NCBI GenBank assembly: GCA_001972305.1
Contig: BDDD01001500.1
Location: 135,553-199,552, forward strand
Direction: 5' to 3'
Source of the DNA: Cephalotus follicularis
Taxonomy: Eukaryota > Streptophyta > Magnoliopsida > Oxalidales > Cephalotaceae
DNA: 64,000 nt
In this document: positions 1 through 13,268 of the stretch, one piece after another
How positions within the stretch are numbered: position 1 is the stretch's first letter
Layout of the letters: the number at the start of each line of letters is the position of its first letter
Position numbers and translations under genes: made by a program
The notes under the pieces: model-generated
What the model saw: the letters and a program-made list of their open reading frames with translations, nothing else
What the model was told of the DNA's origin: nothing
Database searches by the model: none

Positions 1-614
1 CCCTCGCATGGAACATGCAAGGAATTATGCCATCCTAACATGCAACCTGCAGAAGGAAGATTAGAAAATAAAAAAAAGAAATGCAGAAAACCTGGAAAGT
101 GGGAGAGATCTCGGGGGTGGCCTGTTAAATGTCAGCATAAGGGTGTTTGGGGGAGCCATCTGCATAGGAATACCCTTCCCCACTTCCCTCTCTCGTTTTA
201 TAACACCAGAAGAAAGAGAGGGAATAAAACAGTGTGTGTATTCCACCATTGTTAAGTTTGCTTGGAGCTTGGAGCTTGGAACCACTGGTGCAGCTACGGG
301 ACGGACCTAGAGGGGCTGCTGTGACCTGTTTGGATACTAAAAGAGGTGAACTTTCTGGTTCCTAACTTGGAACATTAAGGTAGGGGAAAGTCATGGATTT
401 ATATGTGCATTTTGAGTTCTAAGTTAATGTATAGCATGGTGAATTGCATGTTAGTGATTGGATTTAGATTCTAGATTTGTTGTAGTGCTACTGTGATGCA
501 CTGAGTTAATCAGGCATGCATGGATACATGAATACGTGTGTTGCCTGTGTAAAGGATTGGTTTGGAGATGGCTTGGTGTGTTAAAATCGTGGTAAATACG
601 TGCTGTATTGTAAA

Positions 615-1012
615 AGACATCGACGTCTTTTATAAAGACATCGACTCCTTTTCTGGGAAAATATAGAACCGTGATGTTCATTTCAGATGGCCATTTTAGC
701 CACCTGGGATCGCCTGTTTAGTTTCAATTTGATGTTCTTGTTGTGTTCATATTAACCAGTAGCATACCTTACACGTTTATAGAGTGATATTCGTTTACAT
801 GAGGGATTAATAAGTCGGATTTTACCCTCCCCAAACCAAGACTTGCGAACTGATACCCTCTAGTATGAAAAAGACATCGACGTCTTTGTAAAAGACTTCG
901 ACGTCTTTGCTTCGAATACGCCTGGAAATATTTGTATACAGGATTGACGCTTTAGGCTAAAAGACATCGACGCCTTAGGGAATGACATCGACGTCTTTCC
1001 TCCTGGACAGTA
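615..1012. repeat. Quasi-palindrome clusters in A LTR
   Basis: Copies of the 18-base quasi-palindrome AAAGACATCGACGTCTTT and close variants occur in pairs at about 615-652, 868-912 and 958-1000. Each copy is nearly identical to its own reverse complement, and spacing between copies is irregular. This is the downstream cluster of this LTR family; the upstream cluster lies outside the window. Confidence 0.85.
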
Positions 1013-1220
1013 GAATTTCGCACGAATGAGAACCGTTAGACCCGAAACGACTATAGAAACGAACCTAGATGCATTCTGAGCGTATGTTGGCATCGTTACT
1101 GTGATTTACATTATGGTTGCTTTCCTGAAAGTGTTAAACCATTTTGAAAATCTTGCATGATTGTTATGATCATTTGGGTACGAAAATGTATATTTGTCAT
1201 CATATGAATTTATATATTTT

Positions 1221-1460
1221 CAAAATGTTTGGGGAAGTATTTCCAATGACAGAGAACTGATTTAAGGGTTTGATTATGAAACCAAATGTAATTTGCGAAA
1301 ATGTATAATTTATGAATTTTCAAATGTTTGGGGAAGTATTTCCAATGACAGAGAACTGATTTAAGGGTTTGATTATGAAACCAAATGTAATTTGCGAAAA
1401 TGTATAATTTATGAACGCATATATTTTCGAAATGATCGGGGAAGTATTTCCAAAGACAGA
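1221..1460 (+). repeat. Tandem repeat, period about 99 bp, in A LTR
   Basis: The phrase GGGGAAGTATTTCCAA recurs at about 1231, 1330 and 1438. The first two units are almost identical over about 99 bp, including the ATGACAGAGAACTGATTTAAGG stretch. The F LTR has only two such units (about 6790-6935), so A gained an extra copy. Confidence 0.85.
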
Positions 1461-1584
1461 GAAATGTATTGTTTTAAGTTTATGACTTATTACAATTTGT
1501 GAATGGAAACGTATATTTTAAACAAATATATTTGATCAAGTAATTATATGTAATTGCTTGACTTGTACTGTGAAATGCTTGTGC

Positions 1585-1712
1585 TTGTTGATTATTGGCC
1601 ATCGTGCTAATAACCTGTTGATTATTAGTCGCCGTACTAATAACTTGTTGATTACTTAGCCACTGTGCTAGTAACTTGCTGTTGGTTTAGCCGTCGTGCT
1701 AAACAACTTATT
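1585..1712 (+). repeat. Short tandem repeats of about 32 bp in A LTR
   Basis: Four diverged units follow the pattern TTGATTATTAGCCGTCGTGC then TAATAACTTG. The same block is present inverted in the F LTR near 6540-6660. It is a feature of the LTR family with no coding content. Confidence 0.75.
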
Positions 1713-2412
1713 GTGGACTTGCTCCAAAACCGTTTGGGATGGAGTAAGAGTGTGTGACGTTGGGGCCAGGCGGTGGCGACGGTCATGACGACTGGATTGT
1801 CTGGTTCCTTTTTTGGGGAACATATTTACTGCTTGTGTTGATATAACTTATGAGTTATACCTGTACTGTGAGCATGCATATATTTTTATACAAAAGTATA
1901 CTTATTGAGAAAATACATGTCATGGCTAATCATCATGCATTCATTCATGATACTCTTTATCTTATGACTCGAACTGTATTTTATGGATTTATTCACTTAG
2001 CCAAGTGAGGACAAAGGCTAACACCTACTGTAACAGATTGATGGAGTAGTCCTGATACGGAGCATGCACGGAGACTTAAAGAGAAGGCTTGGATATTCTC
2101 TTTTATATTTGAGTTTTTATCATGATATGTATTTGGGATTATTTGTAACATGGTTTACACTGTTATCTCGTACTGATGTTTTATTTCACGCTCCGTTTTG
2201 GGCGGTCGACAGTTATGTTTGGGATATTTATAAATTTGAGGGCATCACGTAGTATGGGATGCGTGATGTGTTTTAATTCGGCTTATATTTGAATGCTTCC
2301 GCAAGTTGTTTATGGATATGGAAAGTTTTAAATTTATGGTAAATTGCATAAGCCGTATTTACATGTTGATTGCCTTACCACTTTATATGTCGTGGAAAGA
2401 CGGGGTGTGACA

Positions 2413-4646
2413 TTCATAGCGGAAGGATACTGGCAAGGGCATCATGAAAGGTAGAGTCTTCACTCTTACTCAGACAGAAGTTCCAGAGTCTACTTCTGTT
2501 ATCGGAGGTATATTGTATGTTTATGGTTTTTTTGCAAGAGTATTAATGGATCCTGGAGCATCACATTCATTTATTGCTTTCACGATTTACATTTTGTTTG
2601 GATGTGACCCCCGATTGTATGCTATACGTTTTGGATGTGAGTACGCCGGCTGTAGATTCCATGTGTACAGATTCTGTGTATAAGAGTTGCGAGATTTCTA
2701 TGGCGGGCATATCATTATATGCAAACCTTATTGTATTGTCCATTCCTGACTTCTATGTCATCTTCGGTATTGATTGGCTATCAGCTCATCGTGCTCGTAT
2801 GGACTGTTACAGCAAGATAGTGGATTTTCGTCTGCCCGATGGTACTACTTTCCAGTTTATGGGAGACAAGGGATTTTCGTCACCGATTATATCCTTTACT
2901 CGTGCAACGAGGTATCTTGAGAATGGATGCGAAGGATATTTGGATTATGTGATTGACAGTTGGAAGGGGAAAGGTATGAACCTTGAGGAAATTCCGGTTG
3001 TCAATGAGTTTCCTGCAGATTTGGTATCGTTGCCGCCAAAAGGGAATATGGAGTTTGTCATTGACCTTGTACCTGGTGCAACTTTTATTTCTAAGGCACC
3101 GTACAGAACGGCTCCTGTAGAATTGAGAGAGTTGAAGTTACAGTTACAAGACTTGATTGATAAAGGTTTCGTTTGACCTAGTGTTTCCCCGTGGGGTGCA
3201 CCGGTATTGTTTGTGAAGAAGAAAGATGGGTCAATGAGACTTTGCATTGATTACCGGATGCTGAATAAAGCAACGATTAAGAACAAGTATCCTCATCCAC
3301 ACATTGAGGAATTTTTTGATCAGTTACAAGGATTGAGGGTATTCTCTAAAATCAAGTTGAGATCGTGTTATCACCAGTTGAGGGTACGGGAAGGAGATAT
3401 CTAAAAGACTTCTTTTCGAACACAGTATGGTCACTATAAGTTTCTGGTGATGCTGTTTGGTGTTACTATTGCACCTGCAACGTTCATGTCCTTGATGAAC
3501 GATATGTTTCGACCATACTTGGATCAGCTTGTGGTGGCATTCATTGATGACATACTGATATATTCGAAGAATGAGGAGGAACATGCGTACCATATGAGAG
3601 TAGTTTTGCAGATTCTCAAAGAACAGTGCTTGTATGCCAAATTCGGCACGTGTGAATTTTGGCTTGATCATGTGATCTTGTTAGGTCACATAGTTTCTGG
3701 AGAAGGTTTGGTGGTGGATCCGTCGAAGACTGAGATTGTTCGGATTGGCCATAGCTGAAGAATGTGACAGAGGTGCATAGTTTTCTTGGATTGGTGGGTT
3801 ATTATCAGAGATTCATCTAGAATTTTTCGAGAATAGCTGCACCATTGACGAAGTTGACCCAAAAGAAGACGTTGTTTATTTGGGATGGAGACTGTGAAGC
3901 TAGTTTCCGGGAGTTGAAGGATTGGTTGATTACTGCTCCTATCTTGGCATTACCCAATGGTAATGAGGATTTTACGGTATATAGCAATGCTTCGAGTAAA
4001 GGGTTGGGTTGCGTGTTGATGTAACGCGGTAGAGTGATTGCTTATGATTCGAGGAAGCTAAAACCTTTTGAAGAGAATTACCCGATGCATAATCTTGAAT
4101 TGGTTGCTAATGTGTTTGCTCTTCAGAAATGGAGGCACTACTTCTACAGAGCACAATTTGAGATATTTACCAATCACAAGAGTTTGAAGTACGTATTCAA
4201 CCAAGATGAGTTGAATATGAGGCAACGTATATGGGTTGAGTTCTTCAACGACTATGATTGTAGTATCCAGTACCATCCTGGAAAAGCAAATGTTGTTGCT
4301 GATGCTTTAAGTCGTAAATCTATGATAGCTAGTATGATGGCGTCTCAATGGAGATTGCTGGAAGATTTCCAAAAGTGGACTCCATTTGTACAGTCCCCTG
4401 GAGTTTTTATTGCTAGTCTCTGTGCTCAGCCGGCAATGCTTTGTGAGATTTAGGATGCTCTGATTATGATCCTGAATTGCAGAAGATCCGAGAGGATTTG
4501 GGATCGAGGCCCGATTTTCAGATAAACTCTGATCGTATACTGAGATTTCGAGGATGGGTTTGTCTTCCGAATGTTGATGGGTTGAAGAATGAATTGCTCT
4601 ATGAAGCTCATAAATCTCGGTATAATATTCATCCCGGTAGCACAAA
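2413..4646 (+). pseudogene. Element A protease-RT-RNase H remnant
   Basis: Read directly, the parts in order are: end of gag with a TGK-GIMKGR-like linker (about 2425-2460); aspartic protease with the GASHSF signature (about 2545-2580); RT ending near 3750, with the catalytic box FIDDILIYS near 3540-3570; RNase H with ALQKWRHY and the DALSRKS end (about 4030-4330); and the HPGST start of the integrase zinc finger at 4630-4646. Many breaks are present. Gag proper and the integrase core are not here. The protein families are Ty3/gypsy Tekay/Del. Confidence 0.88.
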
Positions 4647-5825
4647 TGTAACACCCCCAAAACGATGGGAGTGCTTACAGGACAAAGTTCGAAACTTATC
4701 AAAACATATGCATAACTTCAATCCAATAACGTGGTGGATTTCAAATCTAAAAACATAATCCTTAACTTCAAAAACATAAGTTCCAAAATCAAAATACTGC
4801 TTTCCAAAACACTGGTCTACACATGGCCATCAGACAAGTGGAACACAATAGGACCAAGCACCTAATGATCCTCTCACATAGGGTTGACATCTCTTGTCAC
4901 CCATCCCCATGGTGCTCCTGATAACCTACCGCATGGAAACAGAAACGCGGCTGAGCAAACCTCAGTACGAATAAGACTAATAAAACAGTAAACATCAATT
5001 TAAAAGATAGAAAAGTATCCGGACTTCAAAAATCATAAATTTCATGCAAAACATGATTAAAGTACGCTTTCATAAAGTAAAACAAAATATTCATAAAACA
5101 ATTATAAAGACCTCATAAATTCCGAATTTCAATATTTCAATATTTTCCAAATTCAAAATTTTCATGATTTTATCCGATATAATAATTCCATACATAGAAT
5201 TTGAGTTTATAAATATATAATATACAAGGGGTTCGTGACGCCCACATGCCCGACGGAACGACGTGTACGGCACTACACAATCAATTCCAAATCCGAATCC
5301 GAAAATATTTTTCCTAGGGCCGACCCATATGCCTCCATCCAAAATATCACACTCAGGTGATCAAAAATCATATTCACAGAAGATCAAAACAATGAGAAAC
5401 GCCGCAGACTGATCACACCGCCACAGATGGTGTCATGTCCTCCATGCCAAAGAACATGCCTATGGGACCCCATAGGTAGGTATAACTCTTTATGTCATTA
5501 TTCCAAAATATTGTTTTATTCTAAAAACAATTCAAATCATAAACGGTTTTCTGAACATTTTTCGAACAGATCCGAAATCAATATCATATCCGTAAAAATA
5601 TCAACATACTTTCGTAATTGAAATTAATGCTCATTTAATTCCACAAATAATTAAAAAGTTGATAGTAATAAAATCTGAATTTATTTAAATAAATCCAAAA
5701 GAGATATCCGAGAACAAAAAAAAAATTGTACTAAAAACAGAATTGAATTCATTTCAATAAAACCGAAGGGAAATCCAAGAACGAAGAAAATTCGTACCTC
5801 ATTCATAACATGTAAAAACTAAATT
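4647..5825 (-). repeat. Element C 3' LTR, distal part
   Basis: This is the downstream part of C's LTR. It contains GGCTGAGCAAACCTCAGTACG, whose reverse complement recurs in H near 62070, and AT-rich diverged repeats of about 55-60 bp (5650-5825) that continue after F at 13710. It is non-coding; open frames here are short and unsupported. Confidence 0.8.
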
Positions 5826-7148
5826 TGTCACACCCCGTTTCCACAAATCATAGACAATGTAAAAGTGGTACAGCAATCGACATAAGATAATTCAGCTCAT
5901 GCAAAAAGTCAATAATTTAAAAGCTTCGGTAGCGGAAGCAACAACATAAAGAGCCGAATACAACGCACATCACGCATCCCATACTACGTGGTGCCCAACC
6001 AGATATCAAAATCCCAAACAGAACTGTCGATCGTCCAAACGGAGCGTGAAATAATACATCAGTGCGAAATAACAAGATATCAATTATTACAAAATCCAAA
6101 TAACATGGTCAGTGTTCCATAACCAGAATACACAAATAAAGAGATAACAAGCCTTCTCCTTAAATCTCCGTGCATGCTCCATGTCAAGACCACTCCATCA
6201 ATCTGTTACAGTAGGGGTTAGCCTTTGTCCTCACTCGGCTAAGTGAATAAACCCATAAAATACAGTTCGAATCATAAGATAAAGAGTATCATGAATGAAT
6301 GCGTAATGATGAGCCATGACATGTAATTTCCTTCAGTAAAATACCTCCGTGTGTACATATAAAAATATGTGCATGCTCACAATACAAGTATAACTCATAA
6401 GTTATATCAACACAGGCAGTAAATATGTTCCCAAAAAGGAACCAGACAAACCAGTCGTCATGACCGTCGCCACCTCCTGGCCCCAACGTCACGCACTCTT
6501 GCTTTAACCCAAATGGTTTTGGAGCAAGTCCTCAGTAAGTCGTTTAGCACGGCGACTAAACCAACAACAGGTTACTAGCACAGTGGCTAAGTAATCAACA
6601 AGTTACTAGCACGGCGGCTAATAATCAATAGGTTATTAGCACGATGGCCAATAATCAACAAGCACGGGCATTTCACAGTACAAGTCAAGCAATTAAATAT
6701 AATTACTTGATCAAAATATATTTGTTTAAAATATACTTTTTCCGTTCACAAGTTGTAATAAGTCAGAAACTTAAAACAATACATTTCTCTGTCTTTGGAA
6801 ATACTTCCCCAATCATTTCGAAAACATATACATTCATAATTTATACATTTTCGCAAATTACATTTGGTTTCGTAATCAAAACTTTAAAACAGTTCTCTGT
6901 CATTGGAAATACTTCCCCAATCATTTCGAAAATATATAAATTCAGGTGTTGACAAATATACCTTTTGTACCCAAATGATCATAATAACCATGCAAGCTTT
7001 TCAAAAAGGTTTAATACTTTCAGGAAGGCAACCATAGTGCAAATCACAGCAACAATGCAACCATATGCTCAGAATGCATCTAGGTTCATTTCTAGAGTCG
7101 TTTCGGGTCTAACGGTTCTCATTTGCGTGAAATTCTACTGTCCAGGAG

Positions 7149-7531
7149 GAAAGACGTCGATGTCAATTCCTAAGGCATCGATGTCTTTTAGCCTAAAGCG
7201 TAAATCCTGTATACAAATATTTCCAGGTGTATACGACCCAAAGACGTCAATGTCTTTTACAAAGACGTCGATGTCTTTTTCATACCAGGGAGTACCGGTT
7301 CGTGAGTCGTGCTTCTAGAGGGTAGAAACCAACCTTTTAATCCATCATATAAATGAATATTGCTCTATAAACGTATAGGGTATGCTACTGGTTAATAGGT
7401 ACACATCAATAACATCAAATTGAAACTAAACAGGCGATCCCAAGTGGCTAAAATGGCCATCTGAATAGTACAGTTCATACAATTTCCCAGGAAAGAAGTC
7501 GATGTCTTTATAAAAGACGTCGATGTCTTTG
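7149..7531. repeat. Quasi-palindrome cluster, downstream, F 3' LTR
   Basis: Copies of AAAGACGTCGATGTCTTT and variants occur near 7150-7190, 7238-7280 and 7494-7531. On the minus strand they lie downstream of the TATA-like box, as in A and E. In translation they give meaningless KTSMSF or DVDVF repeats. Confidence 0.85.
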
Positions 7532-8239
7532 CAACCCAGAACGTGTTTTCCACGATTTCAACACACCCAGCCATTTCTAAATCAATCTTTTACATGACAG
7601 ATTCACGTATTCATGTAATCATACATGCAAGCTTAACTCAGTGTATCACAGTAACACTACAACAAGTCCAGAATTTCAATCCAATCATTAACATGCAATT
7701 CACCATGCTATACATTAACTTAGAACTCAAAATGCACATATAAATTCATCACTTTCCCCTACCTTATCGTTCCAAGTTAGGAACTGGAAAGTCCACCTCT
7801 TTAAGTTCCCACGTTGTGGCTACTAACAGCTCCAAGATCCCTTAGCAACTAGCAACTCAACAATGGCACACACACGCACTCATTGTTTCTCTTTCTTCTG
7901 GTGTTATAAAACGAGAGAGAGAAGTGGGGAAGGGTATTCTTATGCAGATGACTCTCACCTAACACTCTTCTTTTGTCATTTAACAGCCACTCCCGAGATC
8001 TCTCCCACTTCCAAGTTTTCTGCATATCTTTTTGTTTTCTAATCTCCCTTTTGCAGGTTGCATGGTAGGATGGCATAATTCCTTGCATGTTCCATGTGAG
8101 GGTAGGTTTTACTGCCCTTGGTCAGTACACAGACATGCTCAACATGTCGAAACGCACTTGAAAAGGCATTAGGTAAAGCCTTCAAACAATCCCCCCCTGC
8201 ATGTTATTCTGCCGACGAAGAACGTGCTGGCCATTCTTA

Positions 8240-8400
8240 CAAAGGCATCGACGTCTTTCCTTGGACGTCGATGTCTTTTCCAGTTTGGTAAGAAGGTGTC
8301 GATGCTTTCCTCCGTTATCGACGTGCATGTCCCTTCAAACACGTGTGCCCTGGATCCCAAAGGCGTCGACGTCTTTTCCGAAGACATCGATGTCTTTGTC
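8240..8400. repeat. Quasi-palindrome cluster, upstream, F 3' LTR
   Basis: There are several copies near 8243-8280, 8300-8320 and 8362-8398, including GGCGTCGACGTCTTTTCC. They lie between the LTR start (8567, minus strand) and the TATA-like box near 7905, that is, in the presumed U3. The same block recurs at 13384-13545 and 19536-19695. Confidence 0.86.
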
Positions 8401-8612
8401 CCAGAACGTTGCCGTTTCAAGCTTTAACATACACATTCCATTTCCAAGTCCATAGATAGGGTTTGTAAGCATCTTTTGAGTTCAAAAGTCGACATTCTCA
8501 TTAAATCAAGTTAAATGATTACATCATAAAATGAAATATTACATCCAGGAAAATACCGGGCGTTACATCCACCCCTCATTCAAGAAATTTCGTCCTTGAA
8601 ATTTACACGATA

Positions 8613-11600
8613 CTAGAACAAGTGCGGGTAGCGTTCTCGGATGTCCTCCTCACGCTCCCAAGTTGCCTCATCAGGTTTGTGAAACTGCCATTGAACCCTG
8701 ACCATGGAAATGGTTCGGTTCCTCAAAGTCTGCATCTTCTGATCGAGAATCTGCACAGGTAACTCCTCACAAGATAGATCATCCTGTACAGGAACAACAT
8801 CATAATCCAGGACATGTGATGGGTCCGGGATATATCTCCTCAGCATAGATATGTGGAAGATGTTGTGCACGTTTGACAGTGTAGGAGGTAAGGCAAGCTG
8901 ATAGGCTACCTCCCCGACTCTCTCCAAAATCTTGAAAGGACCAATGTAGCGAGGAGCTAATTTGCCCTTCCTTCCAAACCGTTGCACGCCTTTCCACGGT
9001 GATACTTTCAGGAGCACGTGATCACCCACGCTAAAGATCATAGGTCTTCTCTATACGTTGTCAGTGTAGCTCTTCTGCCGACTCTGAGCAGCAAGCAGCT
9101 TCTTCTTGATCGTCCTGATCTTTTCCGAAGTTTCCTCCACTAGTTCTGTCCCGAGTAAAGGTCGCTCCCTGACCTCATCCCAACACACAGGAGATCTGCA
9201 CTTCCTCCCATACAGTGCCTCAAACGGTGCCATGCCAATACTCGAGTGATAGCTGTTGTTGTAGGAAAACTCTATCAGAGGAACATGATCCTCCCAGGTA
9301 CCAGCAAAATAAATAACGCAAGCCCGAAGCATATCCTCCAAGGTCTGGATGGTACGCTCAGACTGCCCATCGGTCTGAGGGTGGAAGGCAGTACTCAAGT
9401 TCAGCTTCGTCCCGAAGGCTGACTAAAATCTCTTCCAAAGGTTTGAAGTGAAGATAGCATCTCTATCACATACGATGCTGACTGGAACCCCGTGTAGTCT
9501 CACTATCTCCTTCACGTACAGCCGAGCCAGTTTGCTCGCAGAATCAGTAACATGTGTCGGTAAAAAGTGCGCTGATTTGGTGAGTCTGTCCACGATGACC
9601 CACACAGCATTATGACGGTTCTGAGTCAGAGGAAAACCTGAAACAAAATCTATTGTAACATGTTCCCACTTCCATTCCGGAATGGGCAAAGGCTGTAGCA
9701 AGCCTGTCGGTCTTTGGTGCTCGGCCTTAACTATCTGGCAAGTCCAACACTTTGCCACATACTCAGCGATCTCCCGCTTCATGCCGGGCCACCAATAATA
9801 CTTCTTCATGTCTTGATACATCTTGGTACTACCAGGATGTATACTATACGTAGATTTATGGGCCCCGTGAAGTAATCTACTCTTCAACTCCGGTTCATTC
9901 GGAAGACACACACGCCCCCGATATCTCAAAATACCATCATCATGTACCTTAAAATCAGAATCCGAATCCAGATTCTCTCGAATCTGCTGTAGATCAGGGT
10001 CATGCGGTTGTGCCTCCTTGATGCGATGTAGTAATACTGGTTCTACCCGCATGTCTGCAAGAAAGATCCCCGGTGACTGATTGAATGGAGACCATTCCTG
10101 GAAGTCTTCTAACATCTTCCATTGCGATACCATGGTACTAGCGATCATGGCCTTGCGGCTCAAGGCATCAGCGACTATATTTGCTTTCCCAGGGTGGTAC
10201 TGGATACTGCAGTCATAATCATTAAAGAATTCCACCCATCTACGCTGTCTCATGTTCAACGTATCTTGGTAGAACAGGTACCTCAAGCTTTTATGATCGG
10301 TAAAAATCTCAAACTGCGCCCCATAAAGATAGTGTCTCCACTTCTGAAGGGCGAAGATAATAGCTGCAAGCTCAAGGTCATGAGTCGGGTAGTTTTCTTC
10401 CTACGGTTTGAGCTTCCTTGAGGCATATCCAATCACTCTGCCTCGCTGCATCAATACACAGCCCAAACCTTTTCCCGATGCGTCACTGTAGACTGCAAAG
10501 CCCTCATTACCCTCAGGTAATGCCAAGATAGGAGCGGAAACCAACCGATCCTTTAGTTCACAGAAACTAGCATCGCAGACATCATCCCAGACAAACAGAG
10601 TCTTCTTCTGGGTTAGTCTTGTCAAAGGTACAGCTATTGTTGAGAAATTCTGAATAAACCTTCTGTAATATCCAGCCAAGCCAAGAAAACTACGTGCCTC
10701 CGTCCCATTCCTCGGCTGTGGCAAATCTCGTACCACTTTTGTCTTTGACGGATCCACCGCCAAACCCTCTCCAGATACAATGTGACCAAGAAAGATCACA
10801 TGGTCAAGCCAAAATTCACACTTACTGAATTTGGCATATAGCTGGTGCTCTCGGAGAATCTGTAGAGCCAACCTCAGGTGGGAAGCATGCTCTTCCTCAC
10901 TTTTCGAGTATACAAGTACGTCGTCAATAAACACAACGACGAACTGGTCCAAGTACGGTCGGAACACGTCGTTCATCAATGACATGAACGCAGCCAGTGC
11001 ATTGGTAACACCAAAAGGCATCACCAGGAACTCATAGTGACCGTATCTCGTCCGGAAGGCAGTTTTCTAAATATCTCCTTCCCTCACCCTCAACTGGTGA
11101 TATCCTGTTCTCAGTTCGAGCTTTGAGAATACTCTTGCTCCTTGCAATTGGTTGAATAAATCTTCGATGTGAGGTAAAGGATACTTGTTCTTGATAGTTG
11201 CTTTGTTCAACATTTAGAAATCGATACAGAGTCTCATCGACCCATCTTTCTTTTTGACAAACAGCACAGGTGCACCCCATGGAGAAACACTAGGTCTTAC
11301 AAAACCTTTATCGACCAGGTCTTGTAATTGCAACTTCAGCTCTCGCAACTCAGCTGGAGCCATCCGATAGGGTGATTTAGAGATAGGAGCCGTTCCACGA
11401 ACAAGGTCAATAACGAACTCCATACTCCTCTTGGGTGGTAAGGATCCTAAGTCATCAGGAAACACATCCGGAAATTCACACACAACTGGAATTTCCTCCA
11501 AGCTCAAGCCTTTCTCTTTCCTTCGATCAATAACATAAGCAAGATACCCTTCGCATCCTTTCTCGAGATACCTCGACGCACGAATGAAGGATATAATCGG

Positions 11601-13156
11601 TGTAGAGAACCCCTTGTCTCCCTTGAACTGGAAAGTAGTTCCGTTAGGCAGGCAAAAATCTAAAGTCTTGTGGTAACAATCCATACGAGCACGGTGTGCC
11701 GATAGCCAATCCATCCCCAATATTACATAGAAGTCACGGATAGGCAGTACAATCAGATCTGCATATAGAGGAATGCCTGCCATAGACATCTCACAACTCC
11801 TATATACCGAGTCAGTATACATAGAAGTCCCGGTCGGTGTACTCACATCAAGTGTATAAGATAAGCAGTCAGGGGTGACATCTAAGCAAGATGCAAAATG
11901 TGCAGATATAAATGAATGCGATGCACTTGAATCCATCAGTACTCTAGCAGAATAACCATATATATGCAGAGTACCTCCAACAACGGAAGTCGACTCTGGA
12001 ACCTCAGTCTGAGCAAATACAAAGATTCTACCTTTTGCGATGCCCTTGCCGGTGTTCCTTCGCTGTGAAGGCCCCGCAGCCGCGCCACTGCTGCTCCCCG
12101 GCCCAGTAGGTGCTGTAGCTGAACCCTTCGGACAATCCCTCACCGAATGGCCAGATGCTCCACACCTTAAACATAGCCCATTCATCCTCCAACAATCCTT
12201 CTGCAAGTGGCCCTTCCGACCACAGTGATAACAGACTCCGGTTCCTGTATTACTCCCTTGACTAGGAGTCCTCAGTGTGGCAGTCTGCCCAAACCTGTTC
12301 TTCGATGACTTACTCGGAGAACCGCTACCCTGCCATTTCGAAGAAGCTGGTCTTGTCGGGTTTTGTTTAACTTGTTGCACCCGAGCCCTCTCTGCTCGAT
12401 CCTCACCAGATATGCTCTCTAGCAGCCTCGCCTTCTGTGCGACTTCTGAAAAGGTACCCAGCTCCATAGCCCTAATCATCGATCGAAGGTCCGACCGTAA
12501 GCCTTTCAAAAACCTCCTTATCTTTTTTGCATCATCAGCTACCAGATATGGCGAATGTCTGGATAGCTCCATAAACCTGGCCTGGTACTCGGCCACAGAC
12601 ATCTCCCCTTGCCGTAGCTCCAAAAGCTCACTCTCCCTCCGTTCTTGCTCCATCCGAGGTACATAGGAATCGAGGAACTCTGTCTGGAACCTCTCCCATG
12701 TAGCGTCAAGTCCAGCGGACTCCCACTTTGCCTTGACCATCTCCCACCAGTGAGTGGCCTCTCCCCATAGACGGTACATGGCAAATTTCAGCTTCTGAGT
12801 ATCGGTACAGTCCATCACCGTAAAAATCTTCTCCAAATCTTGAAGCCATCTTTCAGCAATTGTGACATCAAGTTTTCCCTGAAACTAGGTGGATTCTGTC
12901 TCATGAATCTCTCGATGCCCCTTCCAAATTGACTACCGTCCTCTCCCGGGCAGTGATCGGGAGCTCTGTGTTGCGGTCGAGCTTGCGCGTCGTACTGGCG
13001 CATCTCCTCCGCATTGGCCATATTAAAGGCCATCTATTGCTGGAAGTAGTCAGCAATCTGGGTCATTGGGTCTCTATTATCTTGAGGCACATTCACTCCT
13101 TCAGGGGCATTGGCTCCAGCGGCCCTAGCCCTACCACGCGTTCTTCTTCGGTCCAT
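8613..13156 (-). pseudogene. Element F gag-pol remnant
   Basis: Gag begins at 13156 with MDRRRTRGRARA, the start also seen in E. Parts in order, on the minus strand: gag with two CCHC zinc knuckles (about 12230-12110); aspartic protease with ASHSF (about 11915); RT (about 11500-10700) with FIDDVLVYS near 10930; RNase H (about 10480-10150); integrase zinc finger with HPGSTKMY (about 9850) and core (about 9700-9200); and a chromodomain-like end with EATWEREEDIRERYPHLF (8613-8670). All domains of an autonomous Tekay element are recognisable, but the region is broken in roughly six places. Confidence 0.93.
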
Positions 13157-13252
13157 TTGTTCCTATAAGAAGGACGACGGTTAGTCACGACTTTAGGAAA
13201 ACAATTTATTGATTGCCAAGGAAAATATCCTAGCTAAGCATATATGGAATAT

Positions 13253-13264
13253 GCTCTGATACCA
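13253..13264 (-). other. Primer-binding site of F
   Basis: The minus strand reads TGGTATCAGAGC, complementary to the 3' end of plant initiator-Met tRNA. It lies 4 bases inside the 5' LTR, as in E. Confidence 0.92.
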
Positions 13265-13268
13265 CTGC

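Larger units (their letters stand above)
1..2412 (+). repeat. LTR of element A (left end outside window)
   Basis: The segment ends in CGGGGTGTGACA, the same terminus as the LTRs of E and F. A TATA-like box (TTTTATAACA) lies near 197-206, after a CT-rich stretch. Conserved family blocks include the AACACCTACTGTAACAGATTGATGG-type segment near 2020-2045 and a region around 2180 shared with F. The LTR start, TGTAACGCCC in relatives, lies off the left edge. Confidence 0.88.
1..4646 (+). mobile_element. Element A: broken Tekay-type Ty3/gypsy retrotransposon
   Basis: The element begins before the window, with most of one LTR (1-2412), followed by protease, reverse transcriptase, RNase H and the very start of integrase, in the gypsy order. 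It ends where the LTR of element C begins. The LTR matches the LTR of F in reverse orientation along its length, so A, F, G and E are one Tekay/Del-like family. The coding part is heavily broken, and gag and most of integrase are absent. It must be older than C, which interrupts it. Confidence 0.88.
5826..8567 (-). repeat. Element F 3' LTR
   Basis: On the minus strand the LTR starts TGTAACGCCC at 8567 and ends GGGGTGTGACA at 5826, 2742 bp in all. A TATA-like box (minus strand GTTTTATAACACC) lies near 7900-7910. The purine tract just upstream, GAATGAGGGGTGGA on the minus strand, ends at 8568. It is full length compared with E's 2716-bp LTR. Confidence 0.93.

Noticed and set aside
8169-8455. 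Open frames with KTSTS, DVDVF and KRHRR repeats in several places
   Set aside because: They are translations of the quasi-palindrome clusters in different frames and on both strands, with no independent support as proteins.
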